Assembly: GCA_018398805.1 (NCBI GenBank)
Contig: JAGFBZ010000173.1
Coordinates: forward strand, 282,745-346,744
Length of the DNA stretch: 64,000 bases
Source of the DNA: Hirundichthys speculiger
Lineage: Eukaryota; Chordata; Actinopteri; Beloniformes; Exocoetidae
Direction of reading: 5' to 3'
The translations under genes and the position numbers were made by a program. This document shows positions 33,346 through 43,229 of this stretch, piece by piece. The notes beneath the pieces were generated by a model. That model made no database searches and had not been told where the DNA came from. It saw nothing but the letters and a program-made list of their open reading frames with translations. The stretch's first letter is position 1; each line of letters opens with the position of its first letter.

Positions 33346-34336
33346 TAGGAATGGGAATTGATAAGATTTTTCCGATTCTGATTCCATTATCGATACTGTT
33401 TAAAGATTCGATTCTCTTATCGATTCTAAATTGGGGAAAAAGGAGAACTAACAGTTTTATTAGCATCAGTTTTTTTTTTACTTAGAAGTCGCGACCTTAC
33501 AAACTCAACAGCGAGGTCAAAAGAGGCCCAAAGCCTGGATAACGTGTTAACTGTTGTAATATGTAACTGTGCAAATACACAAGAATGTGGAACATTTTAC
33601 TAACAGATTTTTCCTAATAGAAATGAAAAAATCTCCCTTTTAAAAGGATATATGAGCTCACTAAACACTGAAAAATAATAATAATAAAGAAAGATAAATA
33701 CTATCAAATACAACGGAACAGAGCATAGTACAAATCTGCAAATACTATGAAGAATCAACAATTCTTTAGCAGTAAAATAATCATGTCTTCCAGCCTCTGA
33801 ACCAGCCAGACTCTCTCTCTCGTCACGGTCATCTTCTAAATGTAATGCAGAAGGCATTCATTTAATAGCATAGCGTTAATGTTATAGCGTGTTTAACAAA
33901 GAAGCACATAGGCAGCGGGATAGCTACTAACCAGAGTTACCAGAGGTGATCTTAGCTTGGCTACTGCTGCTGGGTTGAGATCCATCAGTCCGAAGCGTCA
34001 AAAACACGACACTCGTTATCGCATGTTGTGTGTTCAAATGTTTCTGCATGTTAGCCGTGTTCCCTCCCGACGCTGTTATCTCCACATTACAATGACTGCT
34101 AGTTGCCTTGTTGCCATCTTTCTTTGGTGAAGTGAAGCCAAACTTTGGAGTGTTTGAACCTGGTGGGCGCCATTGTTGTTTACAACTGCAATGCACGTGC
34201 TAAACCGACGTAACTTAATCACGTAAGTGCTTTCTGGAATTGACTGTGCGTAACCTGCGTAAATTACGTGAGATTCGCGCTGGTTGGAATCAAGAACCGG
34301 TTCTCTACAGGAACCGGTTCTTGATTCCCAACCCTA
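33346..34336. mobile_element. hAT element, 991 bp, retaining a BED exon
   Basis: It starts TAGGAATGGGAATTGATAAG and ends GATTCCCAACCCTA, with GAACCGGTTC motifs near the right end. Flanks are CCCGCTAG (33338-33345) and CCCACTAG (34337-34344), an 8-bp duplication with one mismatch. The minus strand carries a decayed BED zinc-finger exon (33927-34196). This is a longer relative of 20536-20753. Confidence 0.9.
33927..34196 (-). pseudogene. BED zinc-finger exon of hAT transposase, decayed
   Basis: The 89-codon minus-strand frame contains PKFGFTSPKKDGNKATSSHC and GGNTANMQKHLNTQH. This is the C-x2-C ... H-x4-H arrangement of BED fingers, with the first Cys replaced (SSHC instead of C-x2-C) and the GGNT-N--KHL--QH core intact. 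BED fingers at the N terminus of hAT transposases bind the element's ends. A GT at CTG|GTAACT beyond the frame could have been a splice donor. The catalytic part is absent. Confidence 0.75.
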
Positions 34337-34543
34337 CCCACTAGTCCTGGTTCCAGGCTCTGGGAGCGCCTGATTCGAGTGTCTTTCTGGGAGCAACGCT
34401 GAGGTGCGGTTTCTCCTCAGGCGCAGGTGGAGGTGTGGAGCTGTGGCTCAGGGAACAGGACCAAACAGGACCAAACAGGGCCGGACTGGACTTCTAATCA
34501 TCCGTCTTTCCTCAGAAAGCAGATGAATGATGTCACGGGGAGA

Positions 34544-34563
34544 TTTTTTTTTTTTTTTTTTTT
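34544..34563 (+). repeat. Homopolymer of T
   Basis: About 20 T directly followed by ACAGTCTACAG and the hAT start. Confidence 0.9.
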
Positions 34564-34574
34564 ACAGTCTACAG

Positions 34575-35342
34575 CAGGGGTGTCAGACTCATTTCCACTG
34601 AGGGCCACATCAGCATCATGGTGGCCCTCCAAGGGCCAGATTGATAGCATGGATGTAACAAAATGCAATATATATCAATATATATTAAACTACACCTTAT
34701 TATACTGTTAGATAATGGATTCTGTATTTATTTCCATGTTTTCTGTCAAAATGCCGACGTAGATTAAACTCTTTTACGACTGACACGCCTCATGACACAA
34801 AAGACACACTGTTTTTTCACCATGAGGTACAAACTTGTTTTCGTTTTCTCGTTGTTGATGAAACTGTCTTTCTTGTGCATCAATTTTTTTTTCTTTGACA
34901 TGTTGGGGTTAGTTTGGAGAAGTTTTTCTCAAATCCATCAGTTCTGAAAATCATCTTCAAATTCAATTCTATTCAAAAATACTTTATTAATCCCCCAAGG
35001 GGGAAATTCAAGTTTCAGTACATCGTCTGGTGTACTAGAGGAGCTGCTAGCGTCCAGCGCTCCTTTTCATGCCCGGTCCCGTGGTCCGAGTGCTAACTCC
35101 AGTTAACAGCGTCTTGAGTTCTTGCTCATGGTGATATACTGTTGTCGTTGTGGATAACGACAAAATGCATTATGGGAGATGTAGTTTATTGTCAATATGC
35201 GCTTTAAAGCGGAGTAAGCTTATTTTAGGTCTTAAAATATCGGTTCAAAATTTAAGCCAATAGTGCACAAGCGCTCGAGGGCCACATAAAATGACGTGGC
35301 GGGCCACATTTGGCCCCGCGGGCCTTGTGTTTGACACATGTG
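34575..35342 (+). mobile_element. hAT element, 768 bp (CAGGGGTGTCA family)
   Basis: It starts CAGGGGTGTCAGACTCATTT and ends CCTTGTGTTTGACACATGTG. The flanks GTCTACAG (34567-34574) and GTCTATGG (35343-35350) match at six of eight positions, an aged target duplication. The right half is homologous to 8030-8430. A retroposon tail interrupts it at 34957-35124. Confidence 0.87.
34957..35124 (-). mobile_element. Retroposon tail nested in the hAT
   Basis: On the minus strand it ends GAATTTCCCCCTTGGGGGAT then TAATAAAGTATTTTTGAATA. The hAT copy at 8.2 kb reads straight from AATCGTCTT to GCTCAT where this copy has the extra segment, so it is an insertion. AATAAA is in the usual place for this tail. 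Confidence 0.7.
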
Positions 35343-35350
35343 GTCTATGG

Positions 35351-36150
35351 AGTTAGAAATAAAAACATTAACACGGGCTCACTGAGAAAATGTAGCACCG
35401 AGTTTAAATGATGGGATACTTTGAATCGGACAAATTAAAACATATTTGAATCAGGCGTGATTGACTTTACCTGAGTCACATTTATCCTGACTGACAGGAT
35501 AAATCTCTCAGGTGGACATAAAAGAGCGCCTGGTGTTCATATATGTGTTTTATAAGGAGCGGAGGGATGGCGGATGGTTGAGAGCCTCCTGTCTTATCTA
35601 CCTTTCACAGACGGGACTCGCGGCCCGTTTGTAGTCCTCTTCACAGAGGAGCGTTATCTCCTCCGCCACCCTGCTGGAGGGCCCGCTATCACAGCCAGAA
35701 CACGGTCCAGAAGAAACACCGGACCCGCCGCCTGCAGCCCTGCAGCTTGATGGATGATCTGAATTTAGCCAGATGTCGCAGTTAAGGAGTTTCCCAGAAT
35801 TCCACAGATGACTTTCAGCAGAAGCGCGGCGCTGGAGCGGGGGAGCACCTGCAGGCTGCAGGTTTGTTTTCGGTGAACGTTCAGCTGTTTCCGCTGGGCT
35901 CCAGGAATCCGCCGGAGGGGACAGAGAGAGCTGTTTTCCTCCTGGAAAACTAAATTACAGGCTCAGGTTCTGGTGCAGGGCTGTGGAATCACCTCAGGTG
36001 TTTGCAGAAGCACAGACGCTAGTTTGTGGGTCTGCTGCAAATTCAATTTTTAGCAGCACAAATTACATTTAAAGCATCACGCCTTGAAAAGTACTTTGAA
36101 GGAACACGTTGCCGTGAAGGGACAATCTCCAGTTTTCCGGAAGCCAGTAT
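35351..36150. other. Low-copy sequence, no gene seen
   Basis: Mixed sequence with no recognised repeat or reading frame longer than about 60 codons. Confidence 0.5.
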
Positions 36151-36157
36151 AGAAGAG

Positions 36158-36290
36158 CAGCTCCTTGAATGACCACTAGGGGCCGTCGCCAAACGTGATC
36201 AAACTCCACAGAGCTCCAGGTTAAAATGCTCAACTTTACAGCAGAAATACCCACTTGCAGCCTGGTTTGATTCTAGATTCATGTGTAGTT
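36158..36290 (+). repeat. Dispersed repeat, TGACCACTAGGGG family copy
   Basis: Reads GCAGCTCCTTGAATGACCAC, TAGGGGCCGTCGCCAAACG, CAGGTTAAAATGCTCAACTT, TACAGCAGAAATA and GCAGCCTGGTTTGA. The TGACCACTAGGGGCCG core resembles a CTCF motif. Confidence 0.8.
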
Positions 36291-36509
36291 ATGGGTATTT
36301 GACATTTGAGCTGCGAATAAAGACCAGAGAGAAGAATGTAATTCTTATGTTAAAGATAACATGGCTTGTTGTGCTGTTAAATGTACCACCTGAACTCCAC
36401 AGCTGGTTCTGGGTTGGCGGTGAAGATGGCTAGAACCACAACAGGCTCGGAAAATAAAGAACATATCTCCAGTTTTCTTTGGCTTTGTTTGCTGAACTTG
36501 TGTTTTTAA

Positions 36510-36658
36510 CAAAACAATCTGAAGACAAAAACACCAAAAAGTCAGCAGTTTCATGATAGATCGAGCTGAATATGAAAAAGTATCGGTATCAGCGATACTG
36601 GTCCTGTATTTACTTGGTATTTGATCGATACCAGAATTCCCAGTATCGCCCGCCTCTA
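36510..36658 (-). mobile_element. Partial hAT copy, minus strand (TAGAGGTGGGCGATACTGG family)
   Basis: The reverse complement (TAGAGGCGGGCGATACTGGG, then CCAAGTAAATACAGGACCAG) follows the left part of 44573-44952 to beyond CATGAAACTGCTGAC. The opposite end is missing. Confidence 0.75.
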
Positions 36659-36770
36659 CTGTTGAGCATCGGATCACAGACGGACCAGTAAGACTCAAAC
36701 TTTCAATTACCGAATCCCAGTCATGGCACCAAAACCTCCACCAAGAGGAACAACCCGACAACCTGAAAAC

Positions 36771-38465
36771 CAGAGGTTCCGACCCGACCTGAATCGGGTC
36801 TCGGGTCTGAATCGGTACAGTTAGTCTCGGGTCCGGTCGGTGCTCTCTGACAGGCTGGGTCCACGTTTACTCCAGAGAGGTAAAGATATTAGCGTTGGCA
36901 GCTAATGTCAGGACTCGGGGCAGTTTAATTAATTTCATTAACGTGGCGTGTTTGTCATGAAACAACCGTGTTGCCGTAGCGTGTTATTAGCGTGTTATTA
37001 GCGGTTTGCCCGGCAGCTGTAAAGCACAACGGATCGCCAACATGACAACGCTGGATGAGAGAACATGTTCACGACACGTCCTGACCGGCGTAGGCTATTA
37101 GCGTTAGCAGTTGCTACCAATAGCATCTGTATCCACAAAGAAATTAACGACGTGGATTTATTGTTGTTTACATCACGTAGCCTATGTAGCAACTGAACCG
37201 GTAGAAGAAGACAACTTTAGCTAAGAAAATCAAGTTTTATTCAACGCTAGACAACTTTTAACTAGGTTAAAGTTAACGCGTTATTATCACGTTAACTCAT
37301 TAATTTATTAACGCCGACATTTATTTTATCGCGTGTTAATGCATGTTGCTCACATGCTTTTGTTTTGAAAAGTCTGTTACTGGCTGCTGCGGAACCGGAA
37401 GATAATTGGCAGGAAACATGCGGTAAAGCTAAAACAGACATGGAGAACGGTAAAAATCTGTTAACTTAACAGTTCAGGAAACAACTCAGGTAGCAATATT
37501 AACAATTCTGTCTGAAAACAAAATTCTGGACTGCAACAAAACTTTCTCGTCATTCCTCCATGTTCCATCAGATCTGCTCCATGTGTTCACTGTCCTGCTG
37601 TTCTCTAGCTGGTTACTGCAGTGCGGCTCCATCTAGTGGCACAGATGTGTAATGACAACAGGAAGTCCAGTCCTCTATTATAAAACTAATTCAGTCCTGT
37701 GGCCCGTTTTTTAATTTCGTATTTTTGATCCAAGTCTAAAATTGAAATATAAAAAAACAGGAAATTTTTCATTTTTTTTCTGTTGGAAACGAAAAACGTA
37801 ATAAAATGTCACTTTTTTTTTGTTGTTGTTGATTGACAATTGAAAATGGAAAGAATGAATGATAAACGGATTGGTAAAGTTACAGAACTTTAACATGGAC
37901 ATTTTCATTTTAAAGTTCTCCCAGACGGAGGATTCAACAGAAACAAGGTTATTTGTAACAACTGACAAGTTGAACTCCCCGTTAAAAGTTTCTGCTGTTA
38001 CCTCAGAAATGACCTGTTTTAATGTTCTGATTGTGCTGAGACACAATAATTTTGTTGAATTTTGTTTGTAGACTTTTTTTTTATTCTTTATAAAAACGGG
38101 ATGACATTAATGCCCTGGCAGTGGCAATAAGCTTTATTTTATTTTATATTATTTAAGATGAGATTTACACTAAATATGTGTTACTGACAAGTGCTGATGT
38201 TAAAAGTGTTTGAACAACAAATGTTATGACACTTTAGTTCATATGGCAGCAGAACATTTTTACACGACTATTGAATTCATTATGTGATTTTGCATATACA
38301 ATGCGATTAATCGCGATTAATCAGGGAAATATTGCGATTAATTGCGATTAATCGCATTAACTATGGGCTGTATTGTCTCGGTTCGGTTCGTTGTCGGACA
38401 CTAAAGATTCGGGTCGGGTCGGTTCCGGGTTCGAGTCCATGAAAGTGGACCCGTGAAGACCTCTA
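36771..38465. mobile_element. Element with GACCCG/CGGGTC ends, hosting another hAT
   Basis: The left part reads CAGAGGTTCCGACCCGACCT and the right part GTGGACCCGTGAAGACCTCT, roughly inverted, with several GGGTC/GACCC motifs just inside. This resembles a fish hAT-type element starting AGAGGTCTTCACGGGTC. No matching 8-bp duplication was found, so the limits are tentative. A decayed element at 37255-38370 lies inside. Confidence 0.4.
37255..38370. mobile_element. Decayed hAT-like element with GCGATTAATC motifs
   Basis: The left side has GTTAACGCGTTATTATCACG and AACGCCGACATTTATTTTAT; the right side has repeated GCGATTAATCGCGATTAATC followed by GGGCTGT. This matches the subterminal style of the TAGGGCTGTCAA family (17677-18807). 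Ends are eroded and no duplication is visible. Confidence 0.6.
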
Positions 38466-39418
38466 CCTCCACCGGTTTCAACGACTGACCATGAACCCCT
38501 CATGAGGTCGTCATCTGCCCGGAAACAAAACTATATTTAAAATAAAATGTGTGTGTGTGTGTGTGTGTGTGCGTGTAAATGCGTTCATGTTGAAACGTAC
38601 ACAGACGGCGATAAATGTGACTCTCAGTCATGAATAAGTAACGAGGGCGTGATAATGCAGATGGATGAAGCCTCTGCAGCTCATGTAAAAAGGCCAGGGT
38701 CAGGGGGACGGTTATTTGATATTCAGCCGTGGCATTTTCCCCGCTACGCACACACACGTACATGCGCACGCGCGCACGAATGCACTTGAGAAGAGCAGCC
38801 ATCTGCTGAATGATTAATTCTCGGCTCTCTACTTAAATGGAAAGTGTGTATCTTAAAACCGGGGGAGCAGTTGACATGAAACCACCGCCAAATAGAAGTT
38901 TCCGTCCCCGCGGAGTCTCCGGGCGCCTCTCATCTGCTCCACGCACCGATTAATGGAAACACCGTTTCTTTAATTGACTTCAGATCATTTGCAAGGACGC
39001 CAAAGGGCGTCTGTGAGTGCCGAGCGCAGACTGAAGCGTTCCCTCGAAGCCTCGAAGCTCGGCGGTATCAGAGGGGGGGATGACTCCCGGCAGCAGCCGA
39101 GGCTTCCTTCATGTGTTTCATTCCTGTGAAAAGCTGCAGAGATGCAGAGGTTGAACGCTGAGCAAACAGTTTGGTTTTAGCGGCGGTTCCTCCTCTGGGG
39201 AGCTCATCCATCAGTCCCTTTATTACCGTCTATTCCTGTTATCAGGCCGTTCGTTTCATTCAGCCCGACGGTGCCGGTGGAGGATGTGTTCAGTCTTCAT
39301 CCGGCCTCCAGTCCAGAGCGAATTTCATTGAATAACGTTTGTTACTGTGACAGCTAACTGCCAATAAAGCGCCGGCTGACTGTGAATTTGTTCCAGGCTG
39401 CTGAAAAACGATTGTAAG
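38466..39418. other. Low-copy sequence with a TG microsatellite
   Basis: Unique-looking sequence without a recognised gene. (TG)n lies at 38549-38576, with alternating purine-pyrimidine CACACACGTACATGCGCACG near 38748-38775. Confidence 0.5.
38549..38576. repeat. (TG)n microsatellite
   Basis: About 13 TG dinucleotides with one C interruption. Confidence 0.95.
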
Positions 39419-39632
39419 TAGGGATCGGTTCCTAATGTCCGATTCTGGAATTGTTCCGAAAATGTTTGAATTTCGATTCCTTTTTTCGGTTCCTAAATGT
39501 CCGCGCAAATTTTTTTATTTGTTTTGCTTTTGTTTTGTTTCGGTTTACTGCACTAGTTTGTTGATGTTACTCCGCCTGGCATACTCAACTCTGCGCTACT
39601 GGCGACATCACGTCCGTCACCGACGACGGGAC

Positions 39633-40370
39633 TAGGCTCTTGCCGATTGTGCTAGCATAATTTTTGGCATAATCTGAGGAATTGAGCATAATTTTTGCCC
39701 TTTTTCCAAAAGTAGCACTGCTAGCATAATCCGTATATTTTCTTGTCTTAATAGCACAATTTTAGAATAATTCAAGAAAACGAAGATCTCAGCTACGAAA
39801 AACGATAGATTACTATTAACAGTTGGTTCCACTCCTATTTTGCGATTGCTTTTTAGTTGTGTTGAGATACTGCGGGAATTTGATGAAACGGAACCGGAAG
39901 TCTGTGTCTCGGTCCCAGACTCCTTAGTCTTTTATTTGCATACTTTACCATGGTAACTGGAGGCCATTTGAGTGCAAAACCTTGCGCAAACTGTGTCACG
40001 CTCTGCTACACGCGATGGTTAGCAAGCTATCCGCGGATAGCTATCCACCACACTATCCAGGCTTTGTGCAACCTATTTTTGTTCACTGGATAACTATCCG
40101 CTGGATAGCAGATTTATCCGCCGTATAGGCCTAACCACCGGATAAAGTTACCCAGGTTTCGAACAACCGGGCCCAGAACGTCAGGCCAGGGTTAATAAAA
40201 TACATTTTCAAACTTGTCTTGTGAGTTGTGAAGTTTGTGCACAGAATAATTTTTTTTAAAAGTAGCATAATTTTGAAAAGCGAGCATAAATTGAGCATAA
40301 TTTGGGCAAAAAACGAACACTGCCACTAGCATAATATGTCAGTTTTACTAGCACAATCGGCAAATGCCTA
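39633..40370. mobile_element. Nested hAT, 738 bp, perfect 8-bp duplication
   Basis: The left end TAGGCTCTTGCCGATTGTGC and the reverse complement of the right end TAGGCATTTGCCGATTGTGC match at 18 of 20 positions. Flanks are GACGGGAC at 39625-39632 and 40371-40378, identical. AGCATAAT or a one-base variant occurs several times within about 130 bp of each end, as expected for subterminal transposase-binding repeats. The core (39900-40180) is GC-richer with CTATCC/GGATAG motifs and no credible frame. Confidence 0.92.
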
Positions 40371-40371
40371 G

Positions 40372-40530
40372 ACGGGACTAGGCATCCGCTCTGCAGTTTG
40401 GCTGCATTTCAGTCCAGGAAATGACGGCTACCTGGCGCAGCGCAACACCTGCGGGAAGCGTGTTACTGCCAAAGGAGGGAGCACGACTAATATGGCAAAA
40501 CACCTTCACCTGCATGGCATCAGAAAAATA
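40372..40530 (+). pseudogene. BED zinc-finger exon of hAT transposase
   Basis: In the plus frame it reads GIRSAVWLHFSPGND, YLAQRNTCGKRVTAKGG and STTNMAKHLHLHGI. This is the BED finger pattern: aromatic W-x2-F, C-x2-C, K-G-G-S/N-T-x-N-M-x-K-H-L and terminal His. The first zinc-binding Cys is Arg (CGC, one transition from TGC), so the finger is probably dead. The hAT at 39633-40370 inserted immediately upstream, splitting the exon. The frame runs on open to 40713 into a Tigger-like sequence. Confidence 0.8.
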
Positions 40531-40627
40531 AACGAGTGTAGCGTATTTAATTCACTGCGTTGCTCCCGTCGCTTCTTCGACTTCAACAGAGTCCGTCTTC
40601 ATCCAGAAACTCTTGCCTTCTCATATA

Positions 40628-40900
40628 CAGTGATACCTCTACTTACGAAGTTTCTACATACGAAGTTTTCAGGTTACGAAGCGCCTCAACGGGAAAATAT
40701 TGCCTCTAGTTAGAAATTTCAGGATACGAAAGGCAAAAACCCAGTAGCGCTGCTACTCGCAGCTCCCAGAGTTTACCGAACGTAAACATACTTGCAGCTG
40801 TTGGCTATCAGCTAGCATCTTCCTGGCATCCCATTGGCTAGGAGGACCCCTTGTCTGTATGAGCGTAACCCAGCAACCCAGGTAAACAAACAATTTTTAC
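40628..40900 (+). mobile_element. Tigger/pogo-like element, left end only
   Basis: CAGTGATACCTCTACTTACG follows TA and continues with ACATACGAAG, GGTTACGAAG and GGATACGAAA repeats. CAGTG-TACCTCTACTTACGAA is a pogo/Tigger-type terminus. No right terminus is found. It lies just after the BED exon of the outer hAT. Confidence 0.6.
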
Positions 40901-41050
40901 CTCCGCCAGGGAGGTTATGTTTTTGTCGGTGTTTATCTGTCTGTTTCTGAAAGAGCAGATATGGTCGTCTTCCTAAACAAAAACTGTTGATTTCATTTTT
41001 TGTTGGGCAAAATGTATTTTGGAGGCCAACTGCCAACTGTAAGTTGTTTA
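40901..41050 (+). repeat. Dispersed repeat starting ACCTCCGCCAGGGAGGTTAT
   Basis: The string ACCTCCGCCAGGGAGGTTAT followed by GTTTTTGTCGGTGTTTATCTGTCTG resembles a very common repeat of marine animals. The remainder is eroded; class is unknown. Confidence 0.5.
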
Positions 41051-41495
41051 ACATTTAGGCTGTAAGTGAATTCTGTGTGTGCATATGTGCATGCAAGCAT
41101 GTGGAAGAATAAAAATGGCCTGTCGCCTGTGTAAATGTGTCACCGTTTTTTTTTAAATGAAAAAATTCTACTGTTAGATAAGTCGCGATCTTTTGACCTA
41201 CACATCAAAGAATCGGAATCTTAAATATTAAAATCCAAACGATGCCGAACCCTAAAGGAGATGGACTAAATCACAAACTGTATGCTTGTGTGTTCGTGTC
41301 TTAGCATCATCAGACGTGAGGGGGAAAACTCTCTGTCGTCGCCCGTGATGAGGACAGTCGTCTCGTCATGAAACCTCGCTGTCATCCAGAGCCACAAACC
41401 TTCCCGCGACCACGCTGCCCCCACGTGGTCAGGCGAGGTATTTCTACGGAGTAGCCTCAATCAGGTTTTTTCGTGCAGGAACTCAGATCTTTTAA

Positions 41496-42089
41496 TATGG
41501 AAGTATTTCTGTGCCACCTGAGTTTAAATATGATTTTTTTAGATTGAAATTTTTCAGCATCACAATCAGACTTTGAATTTTAAAAAACATCAGATTTCTA
41601 GCACTGAATTTTTTTTTGCCTCTGAATTTTATTTTGTTAAAATAAATTCAGTGTTAAAAAAAATTGTTGTCTTAAAATATTCAGTTTTTCAAAATTCAAC
41701 ATGTAAAGAAATTCAACACCCCAAAAAAATTCAGTGTAAAAAAAAAAAAAATCAACATCTCAAAAAAATTCAGTGTAAAAAAATTCAATTTCTAAAAAAA
41801 AAAATCAGTGTAAAAACATTCAACCTCAAAAAATTCAGTGTAAAAAGAACCAGACTCAACATCCGTGTCACCAGGGAGAAGCAATCGATCCCTGTCTCAA
41901 TTCAGCCAACGTCCAGTAAACAGTAAACAAACTCACCGCAGCACCATCACCTGAGTTTGCTGCCATAGCCGACTGGTCCGTCTTACTATCTGGGTGGGTG
42001 TCACATGACCAATGGAGCGTAACGTGATTGGCTGGACGTTGGCTGAAAAATTCGTATTCAAACTCAGATGGCAAAGAAATACTTCCATA
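41496..42089. mobile_element. 594-bp terminal-inverted-repeat element
   Basis: The left end TATGGAAGTATTTCTGTGCC and the reverse complement of the right end TATGGAAGTATTTCTTTGCC differ at one of 20 bases and remain similar for about 30. TTTTAA lies outside both ends (41490-41495, 42090-42095), containing a TTAA. A second inverted pair, TTCAGCCAACGTCCA (41901) and TGGACGTTGGCTGAA (about 42034), lies inside. The left interior is a degenerate array of AAAAAATTCAGTGTAAAA units (41580-41845). No coding capacity. Confidence 0.8.
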
Positions 42090-42384
42090 TTTTAATCTCA
42101 TTAGCTTTGTGCTTTGTATCGTTAGCTAATACGACCTGGCACAAAACTTCACAGGACCTTCTCGTCCTCATTCTCCGCATTTCTAGCTCTTCTGTAAAAC
42201 AGGACTGGCGGCATCCATGCGGACGTGGAACACCGCTGCCGTAGGCGGGAAATCACCAGCGACCTCCAGTCAGTCCGAGCCGCAGATGCAATCAAGGAAA
42301 CTGAGGTTGTTGCTGGTTAACATCCCACAAGTATGGAGTTTGTTGTTCAGTCTTTCGTGATCAAAACCAGGAGCCAAAAACCTT

Positions 42385-42450
42385 CAGCTCCTTGAACGAC
42401 CACTAGGGGCCGCCTTCAAAGGCCAGTCACTCTCTGCTTCATCTGCCACC
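42385..42450 (+). repeat. Dispersed repeat, TGACCACTAGGGG family, short copy
   Basis: Reads CAGCTCCTTGAACGACCACT then AGGGGCCGCC and TTCAAAGGCCAGTCA. Only the 5' part is recognisable. Confidence 0.7.
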
Positions 42451-43210
42451 TGCTGGTGAGGACTGGAAGTCTTTTTTGGCTCCGGCAGCCGGGTCAGATT
42501 GATTCAGGGTGAGTGTTAGCTAACAGCAGCGGGCGTCACATGAGCTCAGATAAAATATTTAGGTCATGGCAGAGTTCAGGTGGGCGTGGCCTCACTGACT
42601 GCCAGGCCTGTTCCTTTCACCCTTTGACCCATTTTTAGTTGGACCAGGGTTGGGCGGAGTCAGCTCTGACCACGAAGGCATTCAGAGCATGTTCAGGGTT
42701 ACTCGTCTGAAATGTTGATGCCGCTTGACGGTTAGAGGGTCAGAACATGCCGGAAACCCTCCTAACGTGCGGACGGCAAACACGTTTTTGGGGTTGCTCG
42801 GTGCCGTGGGGTCTGAAGCCGCGCCGACGCCACGCGGGCGCCGCTTCATTGGCCGGTTCTGGGTTGAGGGGGCGGGTCGGCGGGGCTCCTTCCCAGGACG
42901 GACTCTTTCCAGCTTCAGTCAGCGATGCCAGTTTGGACTCCAGAACGCAGGCGCCCACTCACATCCATCTGGGGTGGAAACAGACGCCTCGGCGGCGGTT
43001 CCGGTCGATGATAATAATGGAAAAAAAAGAAAACTGAGTAGAAACTGGAGCGAAAATATTTAATTTTTCAGTGCAGCTTTAAAAAAGGACATAAAAGCTC
43101 CCGGGGTTAGCGTTAGAGCTAACAGGAGCGTCCGTGTGCTGCAGGACGCTCAGCTGTTCCTCGATGCTCTCAAAGACACCTGAAACAACAAATGAGCGCA
43201 CCAGCAGCTG

Positions 43211-43229
43211 CCCCCCCCCCCCCCCCCCC
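43211..43229. repeat. Homopolymer of 19 C
   Basis: Uninterrupted C19; the minus-strand polyglycine frame over it is an artefact. Confidence 0.94.

Larger units (their letters stand above)
39419..41254 (+). mobile_element. hAT element with BED exon, broken by nested insertions
   Basis: The left end TAGGGATCGGTTCCTAATGT and the reverse complement of the right end TAGGGTTCGGCATCGTTTGG share TAGGGWTCGG. CGATTC/GAATCG motifs lie inside both ends. It carries a BED zinc-finger exon (40372-40530), is split by another hAT (39633-40370), and holds a Tigger/pogo-like start at 40628. The flanks (ATTGTAAG, AAGGAGAT) are not a convincing duplication, so the outer limits are less certain. Confidence 0.65.

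Noticed and set aside
36771..38465. Confident call of a hAT with target duplication
   Set aside because: The flanking 8-mers CTGAAAAC and CCTCCACC do not match, so only a tentative element is listed.
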